A stretch of DNA of 35,246 nucleotides from Chara braunii (taxonomy: Eukaryota; Streptophyta; Charophyceae; Charales; Characeae), in the NCBI GenBank assembly GCA_003427395.1, contig BFEA01000015.1, positions 2,957,749 through 2,992,994 on the forward strand. Reading direction: 5' to 3'. The number at the start of each line of letters is the position of its first letter. Position 1 is the first letter of the stretch. The notes beneath the pieces are model-generated. The model was not told where the DNA came from and made no database searches. It saw nothing but the letters and a program-made list of their open reading frames with translations. Below, one piece after another: positions 1-8,912 of this stretch. The translations under genes and the position numbers were made by a program.

Positions 1-33
<33 letters not shown>

Positions 34-1835
34 AGCCCATGCAAGTTTTTGTGTTTCGTGGCGGCCTGCATTGCATCCGGTTTCCGTTTCGTATCTATGA
101 TGACAGTCGACCTTGTTGTCTTCATGTGTATGACACCCTGACATGGCGTGTCCTATTTTTAGACAGAGGCCGGAACGGCAGTGCCTATACAACAGCAGTT
201 TTGCCGTGCCTTCCTTGTGTTCCTAGCATATATGGGTGCCACGTTGCCTGTGACATGTCTACACTGCGTCATTCGAATGCAGCAACTGCAACGACGGGAA
301 TTGGATGTGGTGCTTCCACAGCCAACAGCCCAACTGGTCTTGTCCGGTCTGCAGAGGTGGCCTGGCCTCTTACCATAGGCAAGCGTGTCGCAACACTCTT
401 GTGGCCGTAACTACCGTAGCAGTCTGAGCTGTCAGTGACACTGTCCACTGTCGGTCGATCCATTCGTCGCGTGACACCTGCTCCTTAATAGCTCGTTTTT
501 CTCTGCAACCCAAGCCTCTTGTGCCAGGAACTAGCAGTCTGAGCTGTCAGTGAGTATCGAGGACCTACGAGCTTTGTATTTCTGCTTCTTCCTCCCTCCA
601 CTCTGCTCCTCTTTTCCCCCCCTCCTCCTCTCCCTCCTCTCCCCCTTCTCCTCTCCCTCCTCTCCCCCTCCTCCTCGCCCCTCCTGCAGAACTGCTAAAT
701 GCAGACGGAAGAGCATCACTCAGAGACCAGACAGAATATACGATGCAGGTCTGCTGAAAAGCAAACGGGTGTGTAGTACACTGTACAGTGTATACGCATT
801 CCACGCTCAACTTCACTGAGACGTGGTGGGCCACGCGCCACACCCCTCTCGGAATATAACAATGAAACGGCCGTTTCATCAAACCGTTACAATTATGAAA
901 ATGTTTAAATGTGATTTTTTTTTTTCAGGATTTAAAATTTTGAAATAACAAGTATAACTGGACAGAAGATTGTAGGGTAAGACTGTTACGATTTTGGATG
1001 TAATCTTCTGGCCCTGGGTGGAAAAGGGGTTGTTCTGGTGGAAAAGGGGTCTAAAACACACACACACATGACGTTGGCATGCATTGGAGGATGTGTGTGT
1101 AGTGGGGGGGGGGGGGGGGGGGGGGGGGGAAGGAGAGGGGTGATTGGGCACTTCAGTTTTGTATGGTTATAGTAACTTTTATAATCCATCAGTTAAAAGT
1201 TAAAGCTTTACGCAGAGGGTGTGTTTGTACCAGCTTCTTCTACATACACCTGTGTAGAAGCGCCCAAAGGAGAAATGTGGTGTATATTTAGCAAGGGAAC
1301 CAATCCGCCTTATCATTGCGAAATTAGAACATCTGATTTTGCTCATTGATCTTTTTTATCATTTTCTTAAAAAAAAAAAAAAAAAAAAAAAAAGTGAAAA
1401 AAGTTAAAAAAACTCATCTTGTATTGGTGGGAATGAAATGGAGATTGTTGGAGGGTGAGCAGTCTCGCTCCGAGTCGGTCTTCGGTTTCGTGCATGGAGT
1501 GGCCAGGACCGGGCTTTGTACTGCCTTCTTCCCCTGAACACAACACACCCTCATCATGTATGTAATATGTATAGAAGCTATCTTTCCATCCCGATACATT
1601 CATAACGAGGGTGCGTTGTGTTCTGGGGAAGATGGTAGCAGGGGATTCCGTCGTTGTGCTCGGATTGCGATTGTGCCATGGTTTCGGTTTAGCGAAGACA
1701 CGTGAGTTTTTGTTTTTTTCAACTTTTCAGATGTCCCCTTTGTTGGTGTCTTCCTTCCTTCAGGGATGGAATGTGACGGTGCTGGCTGGCTGAAAGTGTT
1801 GAGGTTCTTTGGATCTGGTTGAAGCTGGTGGTTCT
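1..1835. other. Non-coding stretch with homopolymers and short repeats
   Basis: I see no supportable gene here. The short open frames are interrupted and many are built from low-complexity DNA. The stretch opens with a 29-base poly-T. It also holds a C/T-rich block (about 581-685), a (CA)n tract near 1056-1068, a 26-base poly-G run (1104-1129) and a 25-base poly-A run (1369-1393). The words agcagtctgagctgtcagtg occur twice, near 419 and 534. A 14-base word (ggtggaaaagggg and neighbours) is duplicated near 1018-1050. The long homopolymers may be sequencing-sensitive. Confidence 0.6.
431..470. repeat. Dispersed 40-bp repeat, copy 1
   Basis: These 40 bases recur at 4907-4946 with 37 of 40 identical by eye; the core ctgtccactgtcggtcga is unchanged. 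The copies share orientation and lie 4.5 kb apart, so they may be edges of one repeat family or a duplication footprint. I cannot name the family. Confidence 0.7.
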
Positions 1836-1959
1836 TTAGGACCATTCCTCGAATCCTTGATTTAATATGTGTGTCATCCTTGCGCACTGCACAGGGGCCA
1901 TGCTAATCTTCTCAGAGTCTCTCTGAATCGTTCCAAGTTCAATGGATGCCCCGGAGTAC
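1836..1959 (-). pseudogene. U6 snRNA-like sequence with small insertions
   Basis: Read on the minus strand this follows U6 spliceosomal RNA. A 5' stem-like start (gtactccggggcatcc) is followed by ttggaacgatt, then agaagattagcatggcccct, then gcaaggatgacac, then a tail resembling the U6 3' end (cgaggaatggtcc). Extra bases interrupt it in three places. One lies inside the ACAGAGA-box region, giving cagagagactctgagaag. One is about 6 nt just before gcaaggatgac. One is about 15 nt after ggatgacac. The T-run needed to terminate RNA polymerase III is absent. The damaged ACAGAGA box and missing terminator argue for a pseudogene. A U2 5' end lies upstream on the same strand. Confidence 0.8.
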
Positions 1960-2049
1960 GGAAGGTTGGCTCGAGTAGTTGGTGATGCACCGACTTTGAG
2001 TGAGATGTTTGTTGCAAATTTCCAGATTCATCAATCAAATGCATCCTGA

Positions 2050-2085
2050 ATAAACTGTTTAAACTGTTTAAACTGTTTAAACTGA
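2050..2085. repeat. Tandem 9-mer array tttaaactg x4
   Basis: Four consecutive copies of a 9-base unit containing the palindrome gtttaaac. They directly replace the expected continuation of the U2 fragment, consistent with slippage expansion within the snRNA relic. Confidence 0.85.
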
Positions 2086-2139
2086 TCAGAACAGATACTA
2101 CACTTGATCTATTTTTAGCCAAAGGGCCGAGAAAGGTAT
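2076..2139 (-). pseudogene. U2 snRNA 5'-end fragment with small insertion
   Basis: The minus strand begins atacctttctcggcc, the plant-type U2 5' end, followed by tttggcta, an extra few bases, then gatcaagtgtagtatctgtt. The branch-point-pairing GTAGTA is intact. After that the match decays into four tandem copies of tttaaactg (about 2050-2085), where normal U2 would continue into stem IIa. No clear Sm site or 3' stem-loops follow. The fragment sits head-to-tail upstream of the U6-like sequence with about 115 bp between, suggesting a chimeric snRNA pseudogene. Confidence 0.78.
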
Positions 2140-2559
2140 TGTACCGTTTTGTACAGAATTTTTAACTCCAGTTCGGATTGTGAGTCCGCCGTTGTTCTCT
2201 GTCAGAAAGTAAGTTCTTTCTTGTGCCCATTTCAACCAAACTTAGAGCGAACACCGGGGGGGGGGAAGGGGCTGGGGGAGGTTGAGAAGGAAAAAAAGAA
2301 GAGGGAAAAACAAAATTGAAGAAACAACACCCAAAAAAGCAACGCAGAAGTGTCAGTCAGTCACACGGGTTTGTGTTCTCGCTGTATTCTTCGCTATCCC
2401 TGAGTCTGCATTGGGGTGACAATGGGGCCTCGCTCCACTACTCAAAATTCTATTGTATTTGACTGTCTTCTAGACCAGATTGTATTTGAACTGGGCCAAC
2501 ATTTTGAATGTATCAAGGACGTTACCTGGCCAAAATACATTTAGACCGGTGTGCAACAA
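2140..2559. other. Non-coding stretch, no gene seen
   Basis: No open frame of note and no RNA gene recognised. A purine-rich stretch (2255-2310) with a run of G residues is the main compositional feature. It lies upstream of the U2-like relic on that relic's strand. I did not find the plant snRNA upstream element there. Confidence 0.5.
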
Positions 2560-2586
2560 AGAGAGACCCATGGCATGGGTCTCTCT
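2560..2586. repeat. Perfect 12-bp inverted repeat (hairpin)
   Basis: agagagacccat and atgggtctctct are perfect reverse complements separated by only ggc. No T-run follows, so it is not a typical terminator. Function unknown. Confidence 0.85.
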
Positions 2587-2761
2587 GACTCCAAACTTCT
2601 CTTCTTGATTGTGTCCCTTGCTTGCTATTCTGTCTGTTTCTTTGTTGGCTTGATTGTGGTTTGTGGAATTTAATATTTATTTAATTTTATTAACTAAAAA
2701 TGAGCCTTAATCTGGTAAGCCAAACATGACCCAGATTGTTTGTAGTCTGACAGTAAGGGTC

Positions 2762-2919
2762 TCGCCGCACGGCACACGAAACAAAAACGAGACGAGTGCA
2801 TCTGCCCACGAAAGGTGGCAAAATACACTCCTTACTATTTATACCAAACCGATGAACCTGGCCATTTTCTGCGGGAAGATTCGCTCGTTTCGTTTTCCGT
2901 TTCGTGTCCCGTGCGGCGA
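2762..2919. repeat. Foldback / MITE-like inverted repeat
   Basis: The left arm 2762-2819 and right arm 2861-2919 are imperfect reverse complements of 58-59 bp around a 41-bp loop. The outer 21 bases differ at one position, and the inner part carries several mismatches and two small indels, giving roughly 80-85 percent identity by eye. A foldback of this size could be a MITE, a solo foldback element or a small-RNA hairpin. I found no clear target-site duplication. Confidence 0.7.
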
Positions 2920-3883
2920 CGCTGTAAGTTTGCTTCGAATGCGTACAGTCGAGGCTTTCCTGGGCGTTTTCCACAGACCATGGGAGAGAGAAATTATGAA
3001 ATTAATAACACTCCCCTGGCCAGGTAAGTACGGCGTACCTTGCCGCGATTTCAGTGTTATGAGCTGAAATCGTCAGACCCTACCGGGGAAGGTCCAACAA
3101 AGCCACTGTGCACTTAGCCATGTGACTCGGCGTAAGTGAGTGACCAATTTAGACACACGAAATATAGATAAAAGGCGGGACCCACTGGACAGTGGCGCTT
3201 ACATCCACTTGCCTTGTGGTCTCCCGTGTCTCGTGCATCCATCCACATGCCTTGCGCTTTGTGCGTTCACGTGCCTTGAGTGTCCACTTTTCCACGTCCA
3301 CTTGTGCAAACGTGGTTGCCCGGGTAGAGGCAAGCAAGGATGCAATGACTTGATGTTCTCTGGTCGTCTGTAGCCTCTCTCTGTCGAGGCTGTACTATAG
3401 GTAGGACAGATTCGCAATTTTTGTTTGGCTGAGGGCTAACCGTGTGACCTGCCTGTATGGAAAATTAGTGAGGGACATATCTGTAAATACGGGAAAATAC
3501 AGGCCCGTACTAACTGAATTTCCTACAGCTAACCTAACTGCGAATAGCAGGCCCGGGCTACCCCTAGGACAGACAGGCCCTACAGGCCTATGCTGATAGA
3601 CGGTCCTATAGCCGATAGCTGGGTAAGGTAGAGGCCGAGAGGCCGAAACTGAATTGGTACTGGTCAGTCAGTCTAGGTCGAGTCTAGGCTAGTTTAGTCT
3701 ATAGATAGGATGGGCACATCGGTTCAGGGTTTTTGGCAGTTGGTACCGAGTACATCGCTGCGGCGCTACACGTGAACCGGAAGTGGTGACGGCTCAGCGT
3801 GGAAGGAGACAGGCATAGCCAGACCTTCGGAGCGCCGGCCATAGCTGGGACCTGCGCTGTACTCTGCCAGCATGTAGGGGCTG
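2920..3883. other. Non-coding stretch
   Basis: No supportable gene. Visible structure: a 9-bp perfect inverted repeat (cgatttcag / ctgaaatcg, 3046-3072), a canonical 5' splice-site string ccaggtaagta near 3021, and a stretch at 3180-3320 rich in repeated tccac and tgcctt words. Short local repeats such as aggcc and tctaggt occur at 3550-3720. Confidence 0.5.
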
Positions 3884-4108
3884 TCAGAGGTCTGGGTTAT
3901 CGAGGTCTGCTGGAGGCGAGAGAAGTTGGTGCCCTGCTGGACCCTCCTCCGGAGTGGGGTTCCAGGGTTGTGGTGCTGCAGCCATAGCTGCAGCTTCTTC
4001 CTCAGAGGTCATCTCGTCAGGATTTGGTGGCTGCCACAGACTTCCATCCGGGAAGTCTTCCGACACTTCGTCATCATCAGATACTGTGGCGCTGGTCTTC
4101 TTCTTCAT
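3884..4108 (-). CDS. Possible acidic, proline-rich ORF fragment
   Basis: A 74-codon frame on the minus strand gives an acidic peptide starting MKKKTSATVSDDDEVSED, then rich in Pro, Glu and Ala, with the phrase PDEMTSEEEAA. I recognise no domain. Reading upstream on the same strand (to about 4290) gives another Ser/Pro/Glu-rich stretch in a shifted frame, so this may be a remnant of a larger low-complexity protein such as a gag-like protein. There are no neighbours to support expression, and a chance open frame remains possible. Confidence 0.25.
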   Translation of the reverse strand: MKKKTSATVSDDDEVSEDFPDGSLWQPPNPDEMTSEEEAAAMAAAPQPWNPTPEEGPAGHQLLSPPADLDNPDL

Positions 4109-4977
4109 CCTCTGAGCGGCGCTTGGCCTCAGAGGCCTGTTTCAGGGTGGCGCTTCCCTTTGGAGGCTGTATCTGGGTGGCGCTTGATGTTTCAGGGGCT
4201 CAGGGGTGTCACGGGTGGTTACTCGGGGTTGGCGAGTGAAGCGCTGCTCATTTCTGAGCAGCGCACTGTAGTACTGAAGTTATCCTGACAATTCGAGACT
4301 CTGAGTTTAATCAACAGTGTAATGCTGGGTTTGGACTATCATCGTTTCATTGTTTCTTGGATGTGATCTACTCGGCTTTTCTTTATGACTGGTTGTGAGG
4401 ATTGAGTGGAGTGAATTGCACTTTCAGTGTACCCTGTCATACCGCATGGGCAAGTCTTCCGCTGTGTTTATCTCTCCCTGTGCGGTGTGATACTCCTATC
4501 CTCTCCCCTTCCTTCTGTGTATGTATGGGCATACCTGGAACTCTATGTGTGCGAGTGTTGGTCTCAGATAACAAACAACCAGAATCATAACAAGGAGGCA
4601 AGTGAGGCAGATACAACCACATAGACAATGTTTCGAAAAAGAAAGACCGTTGAATCCATCTCTTGAAGTTCGTGGAAGTCCAAACATATGCCGCCCACTT
4701 TGGGTTTCCAACTTTCCACGCACTACAGTGCACAGTACTGCCGTGGAATTCAAGATCCATGGGACAGAAACGATGAAGAGGCGAGGAGGAGGGAATATGC
4801 GTTCCCTGTTCGTGAGAAGAGCATATTCAGTGGTTACAGCAACAGATGGATGAGAATCGAAGCTGCACGAAACGCAATGCAAAGTTTGACTGTTTGAGTT
4901 TCCACGGTCAGTCACGCTGTCCACTGTCGGTCGACCCATTCGTCGCTAAGGGGGTTACTCTTTGAAGCTGCCTCACA
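4109..4977. other. Non-coding stretch before the LINE relic
   Basis: I see no gene here. The open frames on both strands are short and overlap each other without protein-like composition. The 40-bp dispersed repeat copy lies at 4907-4946. The LINE reverse-transcriptase similarity starts abruptly at about 4978. Confidence 0.45.
4907..4946. repeat. Dispersed 40-bp repeat, copy 2
   Basis: This is the second copy of the repeat at 431-470, in the same orientation with three differences. It lies about 30 bp upstream of the first recognisable LINE reverse-transcriptase sequence. Confidence 0.7.
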
Positions 4978-5171
4978 GTGATCCTGAGGACGACAACCAC
5001 GAAGACAGTGCAAGCGCTCCAAGTCATTAGTAGGAAGAAAAGGGAAGCAGCAGTGAATCTGCTCGACTTGGGGGCGGCCTACGATAAGGTTGGCTGCGCC
5101 TCCATCGCCACCTCGCTGACACATATGGGCTTCGGGGTACTTTATACAGACTTGGCAAGGCCATGTACTCT
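4978..5171 (+). pseudogene. LINE reverse transcriptase fragment 1
   Basis: The translation contains VISRKKREAAVNLLDLGAAY followed by DKV and HMGFG. This matches the LINE RT block in which a conserved 'LLDLEKAYDxV' strand carries the first catalytic Asp. In this copy an Asp is present in both the LLDL and YDKV positions. The reading continues into the 17-bp target duplication of the SINE-like insertion and resumes beyond it, so the insertion broke a pre-existing RT frame. The start is not a true initiation codon; this is an internal piece. Confidence 0.65.
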
Positions 5172-5330
5172 TTTTTTTTTTTTTTTTTTTTTTCTCCAAA
5201 ACCCTCGAAATCCCGTTTTTTTTTTAAATTGAGATACCGGGGCCATTACCCGCCTTTGACTCAGAAAAAATTGGAGCTGCTTAAGAAATGACTACGAAAA
5301 GCTTCAGAAACAAGCAAGGCCATGTACTCT
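5155..5330 (-). mobile_element. SINE-like retroposon with 17-bp target-site duplication
   Basis: The 17 bases gcaaggccatgtactct occur at 5155-5171 and again at 5314-5330, flanking a 142-bp insert (5172-5313). The insert begins with a 22-base T-run on the + strand, that is, a poly-A tail on the minus strand. A direct duplication plus poly-A tail is the signature of LINE-mediated retroposition, so the insert is a short minus-strand retroposon inside the LINE RT gene. I see no clear tRNA A or B box in the 142 bp. It may be truncated. Confidence 0.82.
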
Positions 5331-5360
5331 CGTGCATCGGGTGTGGTTAATGTAAATGGT

Positions 5361-5407
5361 TGTCTGTCAGACTCTTTTTTTTTTTTTTTTTTTTGTCTGT
5401 CAGACTC
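5361..5407. mobile_element. Bare poly-T insertion flanked by 14-bp direct repeats
   Basis: tgtctgtcagactc occurs at 5361-5374 and 5394-5407, on either side of a pure T-run (5375-5394). Joining across it would restore a LINE-like reading, so this looks like an insertion consisting only of a poly-A tail in minus orientation with a target duplication. Replication slippage or an assembly error at the T-run is an alternative. Confidence 0.65.
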
Positions 5408-5520
5408 TTTTTGAAAGCTTTACCCGTTCGCTGAGACAAGGCTGGCCTCTTGCGCCCTTTCTTTTTGTACTCCAATTAGAGGTGCTACTCGATAATATTC
5501 GTCACAATGAGTGCATGTTA
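5395..5520 (+). pseudogene. LINE reverse transcriptase fragment 2
   Basis: The translation carries RSLRQGWPLAPFLFVLQLEV, the LINE RT block normally written RQGCPLSPxLFxLxxE. A stop and frameshift separate it from fragment 1. After DNIRHNE the similarity ends, and unrelated DNA begins with the word cagggctcgatccctgg. Confidence 0.68.
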
Positions 5521-5589
5521 CGGACTCAGCCAGGGCTCGATCCCTGGTCTGCGGGTTACCACCCGCCAGGCTGCTATTTTTTTTTTTTG

Positions 5590-5975
5590 AGTTTCTGATC
5601 TCCGGTTCCTGACGGTTGGCGCCCTGTGCAGTTGGCGCCCGTTCTCAAATTCCTCCTTTGGCAGTTTCGGATGTCAATACTTGGCGCCATCCGGCATTCT
5701 GGCGCCCAGACTCAGACCTTCGATTCTCAGTTCAGCCCCGAGGCAAATTGCACTTCTTCCCTCGGGACTGAACTTGAGTCCGGTACTTGAGACCAGACTC
5801 AAGTCCAGTATGGGCAACCAGTTTTTAGCTACTGTGCTTGCCTTGTGTGACCTGCCTCTCGGGCATCGAGATTTGAAGCCTTCGACTTCGAGACCCCGCT
5901 ACTTTGTCTGTGTCCATCGAGTCCGTCAGTCTTGTCAAGTGAGTGAGTTTGTGTGTGTGCTCTCACTCTCTCTCT

Positions 5976-6058
<83 letters not shown>

Positions 6059-6092
6059 AGTGCATTAAATGTCTGAACTTGACCCCCTCCTT
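5590..6092. other. Non-LINE insertion with low-complexity DNA
   Basis: This stretch separates LINE fragments 2 and 3 and has no LINE-like reading. It contains three to four copies of ttggcgcc or tggcgcc (5617-5706), an inverted pair acttgagtc / gactcaagt near 5771-5805, and a long (CT)n microsatellite from about 5960 to 6052. It may be an insertion or the expansion of a microsatellite. Confidence 0.45.
5956..6053. repeat. (CT)n microsatellite
   Basis: An interrupted then nearly pure CT dinucleotide run of roughly 95 bp. On the minus strand it reads as the (ER)n artefact peptide, so the open frames here are not genes. Confidence 0.95.
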
Positions 6093-6099
6093 TCAGCGG

Positions 6100-6270
6100 A
6101 AAGGGGGTACCATTGCTGATGATCTCACGGTTGCTTGTGCGAACTCGGCTGAGTCCATGTCCGAACTGCACTCTGTTCTAGACGAATACTACTACTTGTC
6201 TGAGGCATCCATCAACTGGAACAAATCGGCGGTTCTTCATCCGGCACATTTTGTCTTCATAGCTGATTGA
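6100..6270 (+). pseudogene. LINE reverse transcriptase fragment 3 (ADD box)
   Basis: The reading IADDLTVACANSAESMSELH corresponds to the LINE palm motif (F/Y)ADD with the two catalytic Asp, here with Ile before Ala. It is followed by a segment ending ASINWNKSAV, matching the LINE block 'SGLxINxxKS'. A stop at 6268-6270 ends the frame. A following stretch (about 6290-6320, RLLGIQV) is consistent with the next RT block, again with stops. Confidence 0.7.
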
Positions 6271-6459
6271 GGAATGAAGTCTGTCCCGTCAGACTCCTTG
6301 GAAAGACTGTTGGGGATTCAAGTATCATTGTCAAACTGCACAACAGACCAAGATAATATTCTAGAAATATAAGTATTGGAGCAGATCGGCAAAAGTAGTG
6401 GAGAAGATTGTCAATCGCCTCTTTGATAACGCTCACGTTCGGCAATCGAACGGCTCGAT

Positions 6460-6985
6460 CTTCTCCGCCTCAGAGGCGGCACGCAACTTTGGGAAACCCG
6501 CGCGGTGTGATTTCTGCAGAAGACCTCTGGGATGATGCCAAGCAGGATTGGATTTCGAGTGATGCCCTTCGAAGCAGGTTTCCCAGAATACATAACCAAG
6601 AATCGAATTTTATTATGAAAGCTGTCATTCCATCATCCTGGATTTTTTTCCTGTGGATACCTGGCTTGCCTCCCCCATCAACCCTGCAGGTTACTGGGGG
6701 GTACTTGACCACCCTCCGCAGCAGGCATTAAAGTACGGGACCGGTGTGGTCCCGCCAAGCTAGGTCCAAATGTGAGGACCTGCTAGTGAGGATTTGGAAA
6801 GAGGTTAGGGTTTGGATGCCAGTGGGAACCGATGGAAAAGAAGTCTGTACTGGAGGGCGAACTGCAACATCGACATCGTACAAGGTGGAACCATGCTTAC
6901 ATGGGTGGATGGATGCTGACAAAAGAGGTGGTTTTACTCCCTTTAGACCACTACAACACAAGAATAGAAGAATAGGCAAAGCACT
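6460..6985 (+). pseudogene. LINE ORF2 post-RT fragment
   Basis: A + strand reading with GVISAEDLWDDAKQDWISSD and a following DALRSRFP, ending AVIPSSW, resembles the connection region between RT and C-terminus in plant LINEs. A stop at 6729-6731 separates it from a second frame running to about 7020 (CEDLLVRIWKEVRVWMPVG), whose assignment is less certain. No catalytic residues are expected in this part. Confidence 0.4.
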
Positions 6986-7039
6986 TCAACTCAGCAAGGA
7001 AGTCAAAACTTATCGCTCGTAACCGCTGTCAAGAGATGG

Positions 7040-7080
7040 GATGACACTTCGCCTGGCACTCTCTCTCTCTCTCTCTCTCT
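7040..7080. repeat. (CT)n short microsatellite
   Basis: A run of about 20 bases of ctctct at 7060-7080. It lies in the degraded LINE region and has no other content. Confidence 0.9.
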
Positions 7081-7689
7081 GAAGACGAACTGCTGAATAG
7101 GTGGAAAATTGGAAATAGCTTCGGCGGATGCCAGATGGCCTGCTTGTGGTGGCACTGGTGGGTGCTCGTTTCAACATCACTAGCAGGGCCAACTGGTGTT
7201 TTCTTTTGGAGAGGGGTGGAGGGGTGGGGGGTGAACTTTGGCAGATGCCAGACCAGAAATCTAGCTAGCACTCTGTGGCAATCATCTATGCACTGGTATG
7301 CAGTCGATTCCTTCAGCAATCTGGCTTTCAACCAAATGGATTAATATCTTATTATCTTCCTGCCACACTCTCGTTGTATAGTGGGCCTGGGTGTCTACCT
7401 CCACCTATGTGGTTGGGTGCCCGCATTTTTATTCAGATCTGGCAATGGTGGAGGAGGAAGCATCGGTCTAAATTAGGTCGTCTCTCTGTCACATGGTGCG
7501 ATTCCTAGATACTCTCAGGTTGCAACAGCTCTCCCGTGTCAATTGGATCTGCAAGGGGCCATGCAGCTCAAGTCTGCAGAGGTGTTATCATGACCGTGTT
7601 GCGGCAGGAGCGGAATCAAAAAACTGTTCAGAGACGGACGGACATCTGCACTCGGAGCATTTAAATTTTAAAGGCTCTAATTAAATATC

Positions 7690-7925
7690 CAATCAGGTCG
7701 ACGGTTATTGCAGATAAGCAGAGGGAAGGGATGTTATGGTTCCAAAGGACATGGGCGATAATCGATAACCAGTTAGCTGTAGTCACATTGGTGGGAAACT
7801 GATGATCAACCCGCGTTATGGTTCTATCCGCCGCGTTTTAGCGGAGGTTCGGTTATGGATAGTTGGCCACTGGGCGGCTTTTTGTTACGTTGCCGCAGTG
7901 GTAGTTTTGGGGAGACTCAGCTTAC
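7690..7925 (+). pseudogene. LINE ORF2 C-terminal fragment
   Basis: The phrases WAIIDNQLAVVTLVG and, in the next frame, NPRYGSIRRVLAEVRLWIVG read like a contiguous LINE tail broken by one frameshift near 7800. I have no specific domain for it. Assignment rests on protein-like composition, position after the other LINE pieces and strand. Confidence 0.4.
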
Positions 7926-8265
7926 TCTTGCTGACTGCTGTGAAGCAGTAGGTAGGACAAATGATGGTTTTCCACCATTCCCTGAATCAGGGCATTGGTT
8001 TTTGGGGTCTGTTTTTTTTTTTTTTGTTTTTTTTTTTGGCCTTTTTTCAATTACTTTGTCAAGCTTTAATTTTCTGTTTTTTTAGGAGGATTGTGAGGTT
8101 GGGCAGAAAGTGCAAAGGGACGCTGGGCCCGGTCTCCAGCTACAACCTAATCTGGGTGATAGCCCCAGCAACTCCGGGTTGTTTGTGAAGATTCCCAGCC
8201 TCAATTCCGTCTCTTGGAAATATAAACGTGAAGCAATTCTCGCCCCCCCCCCCCACAAAAAAAAA

Positions 8266-8300
8266 AAGAAGAACAATTTCACATGTGGCTCTGATAATCA
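8266..8300 (-). repeat. Remnant of a primer-binding site and leader, minus orientation
   Basis: On the + strand agaacaatttcacatg is followed by tggctctgataatca, close to the complement of the initiator-Met tRNA 3' end expected at an LTR-element primer-binding site (ggctctgatacca). The same leader word, aacaatttcacatg, recurs at 27973-27986 beside another PBS-like string. It is probably the 5' end of a lost minus-strand element. Confidence 0.4.
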
Positions 8301-8884
8301 GATCATAAGCAGACCTTGAGTTCAAGTTCTGTCGATAGTTCTGTCGATACAATAACCCCTGCCAGCGCTTTCTACCCCTGGTCCCGGATGTGTGCCATGA
8401 CTGACATAGCCGTGGCTGGCATCAGCTTCTCTTGCTGCTGCCAGAACAGTTCCTGTTCCTGCTCTTAAAGCAGTTTCTTGGGTGTCCCCTTTTCAGCTCT
8501 ACCAATGTTGCTCACACGCACTAAAACTTAGAGAAAAAGGAGTGCAGACAAAATGAGTGAAAAGCAAAACACTGGGTAATGCTCCCAGACCCGGTCTTTA
8601 TGTGGGGAGGCCGGCCCCTTTTCCTTTGAGTTAATAATGAATGGAACCTGTTGTAATAATAAACCCAGTTTTAGACCGGCACAAGGGTCGTCAGTTTTTT
8701 GGTAAAAAAGAATGGGAGACGTTCAAAACGTTTCAGAGGGTTACGTTGGTTAAAGGTAAGATAGCAACAATTGAAGGATCCAGAGTAGTCTTTCACTGGT
8801 TTGGGAATACGGAGCAAAGTGAGCAAGAATAGTGCGTCAGATTCCCTGAGGTAGTACACCAAGATTATGCCAGCATTGAAACTG

Positions 8885-8912
8885 AGGGTTTAGGGTTCAG
8901 GGTTTAAGGTTT
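8885..8912. repeat. Degenerate interstitial telomere-like tract
   Basis: gggtttagggttcagggttt and following bases give about four imperfect units of the plant-type telomere repeat TTTAGGG. It is short and degenerate, so chance cannot be excluded. Confidence 0.5.

Larger units (their letters stand above)
4978..7925 (+). mobile_element. Degenerate LINE (non-LTR retrotransposon) ORF2 relic
   Basis: Separate + strand fragments, in order, look like LINE ORF2: an RT segment (4978-5160), a segment with RQGWPLAPFLFVLQLE (about 5410-5515), an ADD-type segment (6100-6255), a post-RT segment (about 6480-6980) and a C-terminal segment (7690-7925). The frames differ and several insertions separate them, so no full ORF survives. 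No endonuclease domain is visible upstream, which suggests 5' truncation as is common for LINEs. The 3' end and poly-A tail are not clear. A (CT)n tract, poly-T runs and non-LINE DNA (about 5590-6090) lie inside. Confidence 0.7.

Noticed and set aside
531-882. Glu/Arg/Gly-rich minus-strand frames
   Set aside because: They are the complement of a C/T-rich block. No protein features and no stop-free conservation can be judged.
2560-2586. Intrinsic transcription terminator
   Set aside because: The hairpin is perfect but no T-run follows, and the context is eukaryotic.
4496-4939. 147-codon minus-strand frame as a gene
   Set aside because: Composition is not protein-like, its start lies inside the dispersed 40-bp repeat, and overlapping frames are equally open.
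5829-6065. Arg/Glu repeat peptide on the minus strand
   Set aside because: It is the translation of a (CT)n microsatellite.
8281-8345. tRNA gene suggested by tctgataatcaga and gagttcaagttc
   Set aside because: No acceptor stem or D-arm can be paired around them. A primer-binding-site remnant explains the first part better.
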